From Progne subis subis (taxonomy: Eukaryota > Chordata > Aves > Passeriformes > Hirundinidae): DNA of 64,000 bases. The notes below the pieces were generated by a model. That model saw nothing but the letters and a program-made list of their open reading frames with translations, was not told the origin of the DNA and did not search any database. The translations under genes and the position numbers were made by a program. The DNA lies in assembly GCA_022316685.1 (NCBI GenBank), contig JAKJHU010000106.1, forward strand, positions 1,317,547-1,381,546, in the 5' to 3' direction. Shown here piece by piece: positions 1 to 14,100 of the stretch (positions within the stretch are counted from its first letter, which is position 1; each line of letters opens with the position of its first letter).

Positions 1-3000
1 TGCCTTTCTAATGCTCTCAGTGGTACATTAACTAACTGAACAGGATTTTCCTCCTCTCTACAACTTCACCTTGAGCTACGTATCTTTTTGGAAATTTTGT
101 CTTAACGAAATCAGAGTTAACACCCCAGAGCAGATGAAATACATTGATTTGCAACAGACAGAAAAATCAGATAAGGCATATAACACCATCCCACCTTAAA
201 GCCCATGGCTGAAGGATAGGAATCTAGTAATGCTATTAGTTACTCTTTGTTCACCATGAACTGTGAATGGCTCTGATTCAACCCTGATGACAACTTGCAC
301 AGGATTTAGTGTATTTACTTGTAGAAGAACTATTCCTTTTCCTACAAACTTACTTTGTAAATCAAGAATTACAAAGCATTATTCCTTATATTACATGGAA
401 AAGATATTTAAAACATAAAAAAATCAAAGGCAAACAAGAAAAAAAGACACACTCTGGAATCAGAATAGTCCAGCTTTTTTCCAGATATGTTTCCTGACTT
501 AAATGAACTTCTAGGCACAATTTCTTTCAAAAAATCATACTACAGTCAGTTAATAAAACAGATGAAACTTGTGCTTAAATTCTTAGTGCTTGAACTGAAT
601 CCTTGAATTTTCAACCCCGATGTTCTGTTAGCATAACTGGTTTACAAAATTTGCAGAGTGGCATTATATCCTCTGGGGAAGAAGGAAGGCAAAGCACAAA
701 GATACAGTTCTCCAAACTAACCAGTTTCCTGAAATCAATAATAAATCTGTTACTTGACAAAGATGATTAAATGATGCTCTGCAAATCAGGAGCAGCATTC
801 CTCTTCCAAATACAATCTGGTGATTGTGGCATGATATGACAACACTGATGGATGCTCAAATGCTCTTTGTTTAAAAAATATGCATTCCACAGCTTAAGCT
901 AAACACAGGATGAAGTATTTAATCTTAAACCTGATAGTGATCTGCCCTTATATGAGGAAGAGAAGAAAAGTGTCTCCATTGTTTACCATTCTGTGAGGAC
1001 TTCTGTTAGCTCTCTGTTAGGACTTAGTCAAGTTTACCATGATCTCCCTTGCCTCCAGGTTCTCCAGCAGATTATCTGGGAGGACAGCTGGTCACCCTTG
1101 CTTCATTTCTCTGAAATTTTCTTTCCCTCGATGGAGGACTAAAAATGAACCATCATTCAGAGCACAAGACTCACCACAGACTAAGAAAAAAATGTAATTA
1201 TGCCTTTGTTTTCTTTTCATCTCATAGTAAATAATAAAATTGTTTTCCTTTTTGATCACTGCTGACCACACAGTGCAGAGACACTGAATACTTATCACTT
1301 TCATCATATAAAACTGAGTCTGGCAAAACAGAGAAGAATCCACTTGAGCAAGTATTTTAAAAACAGTCCTTGATTAATACAGTTTTGCTGTCAATAGATA
1401 TAATCTTGGTAAGATAATTATGTCTAAATTACACTTAAAAGGTAGCTTAAATGCTACTGGACAAGAGTTCTTGGCAGACTGAATAGAGAGCAATGCAAAA
1501 ACATATTTGAAGGTAGCTGGTGCTACTAAATATCAAACATAAAAGTGGAATGCTGTGAGGTAAATGCTTTGAGGCAATGTAATGAGCAGTCTACTCCTTG
1601 CTGGGCTTTGAGGATTGAAGCAGGGCTAAATGCTGCCTAGGCAAGGGCTGTCTCCTTGATGAACAGAGGTAAATTTCTGCCCAAACTAGTAACACCAGAT
1701 GCAGAACACAGGATGAAAAGGAAGCTCCATCCATATTTTGAAAACTTATTTTGAAAAAAGTTAGTGCTGACTCCTTGCCACACACCTCCAAATTTCTGAA
1801 GTGAAGTCTGAGTGGGTTTCATTTTTTTCCACAGTAAAACTCTCACTTTTCCTACACTTACAAAAAAAAAAAAAGAAACCCAGCCTAAAAATATGAAGTC
1901 TTGCTTACAAATGTATTTCATCTTTTTCCACACGTGAATGGTTTTGGAAAGAAAAGTCCAAGGAGACTAAAGTACCCTCCAGCACAGAGCTCAGTGAAGC
2001 AGCTGTGACGCTATTACTCACTGTCCTGCCTGTGGTGAAAACAATGCCACAGCTATGCCTCAGTGGGCAACAAAGGAGTTCATTCTTCGGGGGTTATTCA
2101 ATTCTTTGTCCCTTGGCTGAGTCTGCAAACTCAGAAAGCAGGAGATGAGTTAATGCTCACCAGGACAGCTGAGACGTAACATCGATAGGTGTCCTGTTTA
2201 AGAACTGGACCGAGTGCTACTTAGATTTGTCTCTCAATCCACTTCATGGTCATTTAAAGAGAGAAAGCAGAAGAGTGGATGGAGGAGGAGCTGAGCAAGG
2301 AGTGCTTCTCTAAGTGCCAGAAATTTCTGACTCACAGATTACTCCACAGAGATCTAAGGATTTTTCTTCCCTAGTCATCCTGTGGCCATAAACAGATCTT
2401 TCTTCATTAAAAAATATGCCAGGTTCAGATGCTTTGCTGCTCCAATTCAAAACCCTTACCCAGGTAACGTTCTGAGCTCCTGATCTCTTCTCGCCTCACT
2501 AGTTTTCCTTTTATTGTCCACCTATCACTGCATTTCTCAGAAATTGTAGACTTCCCATTTAATATCTCACTTTAAATGACAATTGAAGAAATAATTTACT
2601 TCTATTCCCCATTTAAAAGCTGCCCAGAAGCAAAGTCAAAGCAATTCCGCAGACATCTGCTCACTCTGAATGCAGTAAAAACGCAGCAGCTACACTGCCT
2701 GAGAAACCACAGAACTGTTCATCTGAAGTTCCCTTGCTCCAGTCACTCCATACCCAGAAGGACAGAAGAGGTCTCAAAACAGATTTCCTTACTTTCACAG
2801 CAGTACCAATGCATATGGATTTCACATGATTTACTGCAAAACACAACCTAAAGTTTAAAAGGGAGATAGAAAAAAGCCAAGACAGCAAACATGAGGTAGA
2901 GAGCTCTTTGACACCCCCTTCTCACTTGGAGAAGCAGAGAGTAGCTGTCACTTCCCCATGGAGTGCCAAGATCTACCAAACCACTTAAACCTGTGGCTCA

Positions 3001-6000
3001 GAAATCATGGGGCATCCAGGGGTTGTGTAGAAATTTGTTGTTGTCCCACCTAAAAGCCACAGCTGATTACCAAGCCCAACTCTTCTCTAAGCTACGAAGA
3101 GGCAATAGGGGAATTACTTTTACACGAGAGGATAAAAATGAGTCGATGCAGGGTCCACCCTGTGCTCACCATAGATACAAGAGCCATGCTGGAGCAGTTT
3201 CCTCAACCCTCTATACCCTGCAGGTAACCCTGCATAATCCCTCCTTGTCAGCTATGCTTTCTTTCAGAGACCAAAATATAACCCAGCACACAGCTCCTCT
3301 CATTTCTTGTCCTCTTCTCAAGTTTTTGGGAGATCAGTGGAGGAGTGGTCAGACTGCTCAAGTAGCTACATTAAAGAAGACACCTCCTATAATACCTCTG
3401 AGGTCCTATCTTGTCTGTAATCAGGATAGGATGGGAGAGGGAAGGGAGATGGTACTCAATTTCACCTTTCCAGCCAGTTCAAGGAGAGGAAAGTGCTTCT
3501 CTCAGCTGCACAGAAACTGACATTTACCCATGATGACCAAAGGTGCTTGAGCTTTTAGCACCAGAGTAAATGTCATAACTACATACCAGGTGACACAGCA
3601 GTATTACCAGATTATTTTCAGGTTCCAGATATGCAATTCTCTTATTTTTCCTCAGTCAGACACACAGCGTTATCGCTTCTCCCATGTGTCCCCTACGTTC
3701 AGTAAGCAAAGACTGAGGAAGAGCAAAAATACTATGTTGAAGATGACGATATAAAGAGACTAAGCTCACTGCTAATCACCAGTTAAGAAAAACCGAGATA
3801 CGAGTGCCTAGACTTGTCATTTCTCTTTGCTGTCTATTTAGTAGGTATGCTCTAATTTATCAGCAGTCTGTTTAGACTGTCTTGTGCGTACCAGCCTTCA
3901 TCTAATAAGTAGCCATCCAAGCCACATTCTGCCAATTTTCACAATTTGCTTATGTCGCCCACTCTTCTTGCATAGGCAGCTGCTAAATCCTCAGCGTCAA
4001 CTCGGCTGAAAATTACAAACTCCTTCTGGGTAGCACAGCAGGTCACTTAGAATTATTATTTGACTGTAAGAGCAGTCTTATAAAGGAGGAATTGAAAATA
4101 ATTCAGTGTTTTGTCATTCAAGTTTATTCTTACATTTCTGTGGTAACCCTTCTTGAGTTTACTTAAAATATACGGTAATTTTTAACTACAGGTTTGGACA
4201 ACAAAAAAGCAGGATGAATCATTCTGGGTTTTTAAAGCCTAAAATCAGACAGCTTGAGTCTCCCTTGTATTTTGCCACAGCTCTCAAGCCCAAGTTTTAT
4301 TTCCTACTTATCAGCAGAAACACTTTCACAGGGAGCATTTATTCATTTGAACATGCAAAACACTTGAAGATTTGGGAATTTTTCATATACTACAAAGCTT
4401 TAAAGGTCCATGTTCTTCCTCTACATTGATTTTTGCTTTCTTTGTAACTGCATACTCGGAATTAGAGGGCATTAGAGCTAAACTGGGAAGATAGCACATG
4501 TGTATAAATACATCATGCAAAAATAAAACTGGGCAGATGCATAGAAAACACCCTGCAGCATGCATTACCCTTGTTTTCCTCATCACTGCATGGGCAACAC
4601 ATGTCTACTGGTACAGTACTTCAGAAGCCAGGACCGCTCTCAGGGATAAACACAGGCCGTAATGTTGGAGAAAAGATGCTGTGGGCAAGTGAGTCCTTCC
4701 ACTATAGCTGCTCTCCAGTAAGCCACCAGCAGTCGTATGTTGGAGCAATGCAAAAAGTCAATTTTAATTTGTACTGCCTGTAACTCACAAGATGACACAG
4801 TTACAAAATACTCAGCTGGTATAAACAGCCTTAGATCAAGCAAAGCTTGCTGGAGGGTTGTCTCAGGTTGGATAAATCCATGAGAGCAATCCACATTTCC
4901 TGCTGTTTGTTGTTTTGGTTTTTTTTAGCATAGCTTTGAAAAATATTACAGTAGCAGCAAGTTACACACACACACACACACACACACGTAACACTCCAGA
5001 TTTCTGTTAACACTCAAGTTGTTGCTTTAATATGCTCCACAAAATGAGCTTCTCAAAGAATTCAAGACATTACTTACTGTGATGTCTTACTTACTTTCTG
5101 TACCCACAGAAACAATAGCAACCAGGTAATGGTTACATGAAAGCAGAATTCCAACCATGTCATCCAGTGGTCCAGTCTACAGCTATGTATCTTACAAAAG
5201 CCAAGTCCACAACTCTCCCAGCCCATCAGAACAATTCATGTTGATCTAACACAATCATGTCACCTAGACAGCAACAATGAACAGCCTCCATTGATTCAAA
5301 TGATTTAACATTGAACTGCACATCTCCACTTTATGAGTTCTACATCAAAATCCATCTCAAATATGAAATTCTAAATGCAAACATTACTGACACATCCCAA
5401 AGGAATCACAAAGTGCTGCTCCTGAACTTTACAACCATGTCAGAGGATTTCCCTTTACTCCTCCCTTACTGAACAGCTGCAACTTCACTTGTCTTCCTCT
5501 TCCACAGCCAGCTCAGAACAGCTGGTGATGGCCCCCTCTGAATGCAGCATTTAACACCTACCTGCCAGATGACAGGTCCTACAATGCAAGAAGATTAGTA
5601 TATTGAGGTCCTTTTACAGGGAAGCAAAGTTACCATCAGCCAAGCAGAGCATCAATAGCTGAGCCCAGGCTTACCAAAGCCCTTACCACCCATGTGTGCT
5701 TCTGCACCTCTCACACATGCATAAACCTATATGTTAAGGGCTTCTGGGGAATATATCTATCTTCCTATAGCGGCAATAGATGTATGCCTGGGCAAACAGG
5801 CTGTCATCAGATGATCCACCTCCTGGACAGCCTGACATCCTCAGGTAAGGATATAGAATTCTCAACAGCAGCATCACATGGAACCTCTTTAAGCCCTTCT
5901 GCTTTCACTCCAGCAAATACATGCCTGAAAGATATTTAAGAGTCTTTTGAGAGAACTAAGGGCATAGAAGAACCCAATCTGGGTCACAAGGTACAAAGTA

Positions 6001-8049
6001 AGAACAAAGATTATACAAAGCATCAACCAAACAGCAGGTATATGCATCTGACAAGTTAAGATCAGCAGAAATCAAGAGAGCACCTATAGACAAATACTGA
6101 AGCATTTTCCCTTAACTTCAATCCAACACAGAAAAATTCTTACCTGGAGTTACTTATCACCCTGACATAGACTCACTCATGGCCCCAAGGAGTCTCTAGA
6201 GGTACTACAGAACAAAGAGCAATAGAGAGGAATAGGATCAATTTTCTTTCTCTTCAACTTCTTGAACATTAACAAGTAAAAGCCAGCTAAGCCTGCTTGT
6301 TATTCAGTTCAGCAGTCATTATCTGATTCTGCTATCGGTCACTACACTACACCTACACTTCTTGCCCCATTCAAGATATCTTCTCAAATCTCATCTTCCA
6401 GCAACTATAACATGTGATGTACCCTGTTGGCTGAGTAAGGCTTTCCTCTGAGTCAAACACAGGATGAAAGACAAGGAGAGATTTCTTTCACTAAAACTTG
6501 ACAGATGAAGGTAGCAAAAATCATCCTCTGAAGTTCAATATGGCTATGACCTTACTGTTTTCTAAATCACTGCCAACAAAGCAGTGGTTGAAACAAAGAC
6601 ACTCATGTAAAGTGAGGGGAGAAAAAAAAAAAAAACAAACAAGAAAACACCAACCTGGGAGTGCATGACTTTAACCTTTTCCATCCAGACTGCCCTTCTC
6701 TATCATTCTGTATAGGCTCCTTCACTTCTGCATCACAAGACCCCAGAGTCTATGATGTTTTATGCTTTGCTGGTCATGCATTCCCTCGATTATCTCGTAT
6801 TGGCTAAATGAAAACTGGAGAACTTGCACTGTGAAAAATGACATCACCAGAACATCTGCAGGATCTCAACTCTCCAAAATTACTTCTTTACATTAGTCTC
6901 CCGTGTACCTAAGGCCTTCCGTGAACACAAAATTACAGTATGATCTGCCTAACCATCTGGACTTCCAGCTTCTCCTGGTATCCAACTGGCTTCTCCACAC
7001 TCCTTAACATGTAATGTCAGCATGAAAAAACACTACACAGGACAAGCTGTACTCCATCACGATGGAAACTTTTTTTCAATTGCACTGCCACTGTGAAAAC
7101 ATGCAATTAGTAACACATCATATAGATACTCTTAAGAGGTGTGGCAGTGAAAAGAAATTCAATTTGAGAGAGTAGCCCACAGCAATGAAGACTGCAGGAA
7201 AAACATTGTATTTCCACCTCAGTGACCCATAAGGTCACTGGACAGGCTTTTGCCCTAAGAAGTGTGCTGGAAAAAACTGGGTCTACTGCTCCAGCAGACA
7301 CACTGTTCCACAATGAGAGTTGGTTTTACCAGCCCTGCTCTGCAAGCATGCTGATTATCCCTGTCCACATGAAGGACAGTTAACCACAAGGATATACCAG
7401 AAACCACCATCAACACAGACAAGCCTTAACCCTGCTTCAGTTTCAAAACTGGAATGGAAACTCAGGAACCTAACTTGCCTAAGGAGCAGAAGGAACTTAT
7501 TCCTTGTATAAAAAAAGTTTCCTGTAACCCATGTAAAAATCCTCAGCTATATTCGAGAATCACACGAAAAACAATGTTGAAAGCTCTCAAAACCCAATTC
7601 TCATTCCTGAGACACTAAACCTCCTAGATTTTCCAGAGATATCAGCAGCACACCAAGCACTGCCCAGGAGACATGCTTCCTTCCAAGCAGAACATCTGCG
7701 AAGCAAAAGCCATTTCCATTTGCACGTAAGCTGCCACTGATCCTGGTGGCATTTCCACATCATTGGAAATATTTTGCAGGATTTTGTAAGGACAAAGCCC
7801 TATGTAGTATTTCCTAGTTGTAATCTTTTACATTATACAAAGGCTCCTCAAACTGGCCTTTTTTCCTGTATTATAAGGGTGCTGTCATGAGCTGCTTAAG
7901 TGATCAAACAAGCACTAAAGACTACAAGCAAACAGACCACAGCAAGAACAAGCAATGCCCACTTCAGAACACAGAAGCAAGGAACTCACTTATCCCTGAT
8001 GAATTATGAATTGCTTTACACTTACAGAATGTTTCCTGAAAATATTTAA
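1..8049. other. Noncoding stretch, probably intronic
   Basis: AT-rich sequence with stops in all frames; the longest frame (2963-3520, plus) has no recognisable motif and no clear splice context. The plus strand is often richer in A and C than in T and G. For example, 7381-7440 holds A24 C20 G7 T9. That is the pattern expected if the minus strand is the sense strand of a long intron. Apart from an AC microsatellite and short A runs I see no repeat family, RNA gene or promoter here. Confidence 0.6.
4964..4987. repeat. (AC)12 dinucleotide microsatellite
   Basis: Twelve uninterrupted AC units. Probably length-variable between individuals. No functional context is visible. Confidence 0.97.
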
Positions 8050-8074
8050 CATTAAAATACAATATATCAGTTTT

Positions 8075-8165
8075 ATTCTCCCCATTATACAGACAGTCAA
8101 AGACTGAAGTAAAACATTTCAGGTCAATCAGTTCCTATGGCAAGTGACACCACTAAAATTTAGGA
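8075..8165 (+). repeat. Possible old MIR-like SINE fragment
   Basis: The segment runs through a CCCCATTATACAGA-like block, then an AAGACTGAAG block, then CAGGTCAATCAG and a GGCAAGTGACA block. This follows the order of the MIR core and 3' part (CCCCATTTTACAGA, GAAACTGAGG, AAGGTCACACAG, AGTGGCAGAG). Divergence is high and the match is by eye, so it could be chance in AT-rich DNA. Confidence 0.33.
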
Positions 8166-8170
8166 CCACC

Positions 8171-11100
8171 ACGTCCAACCCATGGCAACTGACATTCCAT
8201 GCTGCTCCTCAGATGGAGAGAGGTGCTGCTTTTGCCGTGCACAAGCATCATAATGCCACACAGTAATACTAAATGCCAAAGAAGCCAAACCTGCAGAGGC
8301 AAGAGGCAGCAAGCCAGCAGGGCCCATGCTTGTTTCAATTCTTGCTTTGCTCTAGGAAACATCAGACATTCCACCAGGAGAACGGTGGGATCCTGTGGAA
8401 CCACTCATCCTGCTTTGTCTTCCAGTTCCACAAGTCTTACGGCTATTTCACCAGAGACTGATGTGACCTGTCACTCACAGGGTTCAAGAAACCAGGGAAG
8501 TAGTAATTCATAATGAACTAATATCCAAGTGCTTTATTTGCCTATCTTTGGACATCCAAACAGCCCATTGCTCTCCCTTTTTTATTTCCATTTTCTCTCT
8601 GCTGCCATAGGGATGGTCTCATGTCGCATCCCAGCAAGCGTTGCATGTTACACCACACTTCAGACCACCCCAAGACACCACTCGGAGAGGCTCTGTGTGT
8701 CAGCGGAGGCTCTCAGTGAATGTCCCACAGGTCAGACTGACATCACACTCAAATTAGCCAACCTGACAGCAAAACTTAATGCAAGAATATACTGAAAGGA
8801 GAGCAAGAAGTTTTGGGTTACGCTATTGTTTGTGATTTGGCATTTTTTTCAACTGACTCTTAATACACCTCATCAGCAACCTTGCACAGAGGATGTTCTC
8901 CTGCTCCATGTAGTGGCTGCAGACACATTTAGGAAAGGACCTTCATATGCTCATTCAAACCATCCAATTTTCTGCAAATCAACCATAGCCTCCCATGTTT
9001 TAAATCACATCTTTTCAAAATAAGGCCGAAAAAAGTCCAAAATGGAGGTATCTACACAAACAAGTTGTATTACGGTAATTAGTACAAGGTACCATACCTA
9101 GTACCAGGCTGTGACTTAAGATACCTTGGTTTTATTCTCGGTTCAGCTGAAACCTCAATGGCAAGTTATTTAATCTATCAGATTTCCTGTTTCTGTATAT
9201 AAGAAGTGGTACTTTTACCATCCTATTTTCACAGAAATTTATTGAGGATAAAAACCCATCAGTAACTACACATCTGTTATAATAGCCTGTACTGCTGCTG
9301 TATGCTACATGCAGGTATGCAGTACCTGTATGGACCCCTGGGCAGACAACGACTCGTGCCAACATCTAAGGGGAAAGCAACAACTTCACATTTTTTAATG
9401 CATCAGAAGGGGCTGTTTCAGGGCTGTGAAATTCCACCCAGAAACAAGATGTTGGCTACTCTGAACAACAAGTGAGACAAGGAAAGTAACTTCCTAACAA
9501 ACAGCAACATTAACTCCAATTTCAGATGATCTCACTAGCCCAGGACAATACTGAGGGTCAGAAAACAGCTGGGAAGTCTCCTCAGTTTTCAGAAAATGGA
9601 TTATGTGCAGAGCTGCAGTAGGGTTTCACTACGGCAACTACAAAACACAGGCTTCATCTCCCTCGCAACGCTCGACGTCATCCCACACAAAATGGAGTCC
9701 CTCAGATTTTGTTAATGCCTTGCTCATACAACAGCAGTGGGGCACCACACCTCCCAGGCTCGGGACACACCACCTGACAAATGCTGACAATAACTGGTAA
9801 GCCTCCGTTCCAGTGACCTGTGGCCACTGATCCCTGAGACTGTCTGACCACTTGTTGGACCAGCCAGTCCAGCAGACAGGTCAAAGGACCAAGAGCAAGA
9901 AACCCCAAGTTCTCTTTCCCCAGCTTCAGTAACCAGGACCTTCCTGCTCACACAACAGCGCTTTATTAAAGCCACGAGTGGGCAGTTTTCTGTAATGGGT
10001 GCCATTTCAAAGAGGATATGCTAACCAGAAACAAGACACTCTTGTTTCAGAGAAAGAATTTCTGCACATTTAATTAATCAGAAATGACTACTGTGCTTAC
10101 ATCCTACCTTAATCTGCATTCACTTCAAGTATAAACAAGACCCAGCTTTCCAAATTAGCACGGGCAAGCATGGCAACTGTCTCTGGACATCAGTTTCTTG
10201 AAAATACTTGCCCAGCTCACCACAAGGATATTATGAGTCTAAACTAGTCTGTAATATGCACCTAGATCTTTTGATAAAAGCTGCTTCAGAAGTTATATTA
10301 AAAATAATAACCAGCCAACTTTAATAATTATCCAGACCAACTCAGATCTTCCTAAAGGATCTTCCTTTCCACTGTGAATTTTAACTATGTGTATTTCTTG
10401 CTTATTCTTTTACTTAGTAACTTTCAAAGCCAAAGAAATTAAAGACTACCATGATGTTCTTAGTTTTTACATATACAGCACCACACACAGCATGTACCAT
10501 AGCACACTTAAATGCATTATCAACATCAAAATCTCTGATACCCACCCATAATAAATGACCAAAATCTTAAGTTCCGTAACAGCAAAAGAAGTATCAACAA
10601 CATGAATTATAGCAATCATGGCTACAGGGGTTTTTTTTTGTATGTATTTCAAATGACTTTGATTTATATACACACTTACCTTAATTAAAAAAAAAAAAAA
10701 AAGTCAAAGAAAATAATTTAATGTTTGTGCAAGACCTCTATTTTTTTGCCAGCATTTCTATTCTTATCAGTTATCAAGTGGATTAACAGTTACTATATAC
10801 TCACTTTTCTTACCACTGCTGTCTGAGGGCCATGCCTGTTGTAAATAACCACCAGCCAGAGCCCTTGTATTTTATCTGTAATCATGCATATTACCATTTT
10901 TATAAAATATTATTTGCTTAAACGCTGAAGTATTTCAAGTTTGTTCCCTTCTGTGAGAAGGCAAATTAAGTGAACGCTTGGTGGAGGAAAGGGACCTTTA
11001 ATAAACATCTGATTTGATGCTGGATGGTGTTTCAGATTATATTTAAAACACATCATGTTTTGTTGACACCTCCCTGCACACTTGCTGGTAGAAGGCCCAG

Positions 11101-14100
11101 CAAGAATGTGACTATGGCAACAGCAATAGGATATTTATATATCTATGCATATGCGTGCATGTGTGTGCTCACATAAATACACAGAGACACTCACATGTAC
11201 AACCCCAAACTGATTTAATTGACCATCAACAAGATTTTCTCAGCTCTCATTTTCACAGGAACAGGTAACTATGTCTAAACAAATGGGCTGAGGAGGCAGC
11301 ATTAATTTTTATATGATGAAAATCTCCCAACAGAAAAGCCTGTAAACCTACCAACATTTTACAGAGTGTACACAAACACATGCTCACTTCAGAATGCTTT
11401 AGCTGTAAGCAAAAAGAAACCAAAACGTCTGCAGGCACAAATTCAGTGACATCATCAAAATAAAAGGAATTTCATTTTCAGGATTTTTTTTAACTGGGCT
11501 TTTTACCCACACAACTAGATCCTCAATGGAGCATGAAGGCTATTTTACAAGAAATCCAGACTCTCCTCTTCTTCACGAACAGTCCCATTCCTCCTCCTCT
11601 TTGAATACAGAACGTGCACAAGGTCCCTTAGTCTGCAAATTAAATAGCTACACACTGAGCTCAAATTGTTATTTCTGGTATTAATTTCTGTCTCCTGACA
11701 GATCCTGATAGGTGATGCAGGAAATTCGAGGTAACAAAGGCTTCTGTTTGCAGCAATAACGGACTCTCAGCTAGGGGGGAATAAAGGGATCAGAATAAAA
11801 GGCGAATATATGGAGCCTACATACACTACAGAATATCTGTGTTGAGTCCAGCAAGCAAAAAGTCTAGCAGATTCAAAGCAGCATTAAGAAGTGTTAATCC
11901 TTTTACCTCTGAGCTATTCATGAGCAATATGCAAAGCTGTTCTTATGGCGTCGCGTTTGCAATGCTCCAGTTATGCTTGCATCAGCATTTCCATTGTAAA
12001 CCCTGCTTTCAGAGATCTTTTACTTTGCCAAGTTTTAGTCTGGAACAATTTTACTACAAGCCTGTGAGATTTTAGTCCAGGATTAGGATTTAAGTCTGGT
12101 GAAGAAACGTTTGGACAAAATCTGCTTGGCTGTTTTATTTATTAGAGTGCGAAGTTAATCCTTCCAAGTTATTAGACCAGAAAAAAACCCCCAACACTAT
12201 AATTTTTTTCCAGCTTAGAAAAAGAAAAGAGATTTACTCTCCCCAAGAATTCCTTGTCCCAAGATCTCTACAGCCACAGAACAGATGATGGTTACAGACC
12301 ACAAAACTAAGGTACAATCGAAACACACCTTCCTTTGTCAGGTGTTTTCTTTCCTTCCCTGATGCAACATGGTGGCCAGGAGTATGAGGAAGGAAGAAGC
12401 ATCTCACTGTGGGCTGCAGGTTGAAGAGGGACACAAACCACAAGCTGCACATTAGCAAGTGTAAGAAAAACACATTTCAAACTCCAGAAATTGTACTACT
12501 TTACTCAACAATATAAATCACAAACTTTAAACATTACTGCATAATTTGCCAAGTAGATGATGTTCATTCACAATGTTGGGGGGCACGTGGATATAGCCAA
12601 CTGGCTATGCTACAAAAATCCACACAAAAATCAACATAGCATGTATTTCAAGAGATATGAGCTGTCTAGAGCAGACAATGTTTGCAGTGTCCTTACCATT
12701 CTCCTAAAGCTCAGTTCTCCAACCCTGGGACTTCCTAACGTGGCTCAGAGCCACTTTCAAGCGTCATGTTCCGTAACAGGCGCGTCAGCCACACGCCAGC
12801 GTGTGTGCAAACCCCAGTAACACACGACCGCCACGTTTTTGCAGGTCCTCAGCAGTGGGCAGGGCTGGGACCTGTGGCCACAGTACCCCCCACACCGTGC
12901 TTCAGCATCTGCTCCACCAGCACAACCACACAGCCCGGAGAGCTGAAGCTCCCATTTCTGCAAAACTTGACAATACAGACTGATGACTGCAGGAAAGCCC
13001 TTCTCAATGCAGCTAAACAACAGCTGTAGTCCAGGGGAAAGCTCTGGTTAATTAAAACCAAGGCAACATTTCCAAATACTGTCCTTTTGTCAACTTTTCC
13101 AGAGAGCACCCATCCCACAACCTCCCAGTAAACATAATGGAATCCCCGCTTGGAGCTTCTCTCTGAAAAGCCTACATGGTATGATCCTGAATGCATCATA
13201 TGCATCTTCATTCAAGCAGAGAGTTAAATGTTTGCAGGCAGTGTAGCTTGCTTCCAGATCAAAATCTCCCTTACAAACCAGGCCTCATGGCAAGGCTTTC
13301 CGCCATGCCTCAACCACCTCTCCCACCTGGGCTGTATGACTGCGCAAGCTACGACTACTGTAAACTGCTGCACAGATTATCTAAAAGCAAAGGATGGAGA
13401 ACACATTTACGAATGATAAGACATAAAACAATCCTAATTTCAGGTATCTCACCGGATCTGCCCTTCACCTTTTGTCCAGATTTTGCATACCAAACACCTA
13501 CTAAAATACTACCACTCAACATTTAGTATCATTCACTTTAACAATATATACATGTTTGGGTTTTTGAAAAAGTAACAGAACTAATTTCTTTCCCACAATT
13601 TACAGAAGCAGTTTGTATTTTTGTCTGCTTTTGTGTTTTCCAGCTATTTTCTATAGAAATGCTGTTTCTTATTGATCACTTGATACTAGTAAACATTATT
13701 TTGCTTCTAAAACTATGCTCAAGACTTCAAAAAAGTAGTTATATGGTAAAGTATCCACATAAATTGTATTTCCTGTTTGAGTGTGTGTACATGCACATGT
13801 TGTATGCACACATACTTTTCAATTTTAGTTCTGTATCTGACACCAAGCATTATTTCCTGGTCTTACTCATGTTTTTTCTCTTGACTTGTTCCAGTTGAAT
13901 TTGGATGGAAACTGATCTCAAAAGTATGCAACAGTGACTCTTAAAAGATTTAAGTGTTTCAAAGGGTTCACATGAAATGGACAAGGTTTATCTGTACGTA
14001 TTTTTCTGTAGCTTAAGCCTGATGGATTTAGCATAGATCTATCTACATACATCAAAACAGTCTCATCATCTTTCAAGAATATGCTATTCATATACAATAA

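Noticed and set aside
2963..3520. 185-codon plus-strand open frame
   Set aside because: No recognised motif, no good splice or start context, and the length is possible by chance in 64 kb read in six frames.
12755..12930. Small CpG-richer patch as a second promoter
   Set aside because: Too short, CpG density modest, no splice donors or GC boxes of note.
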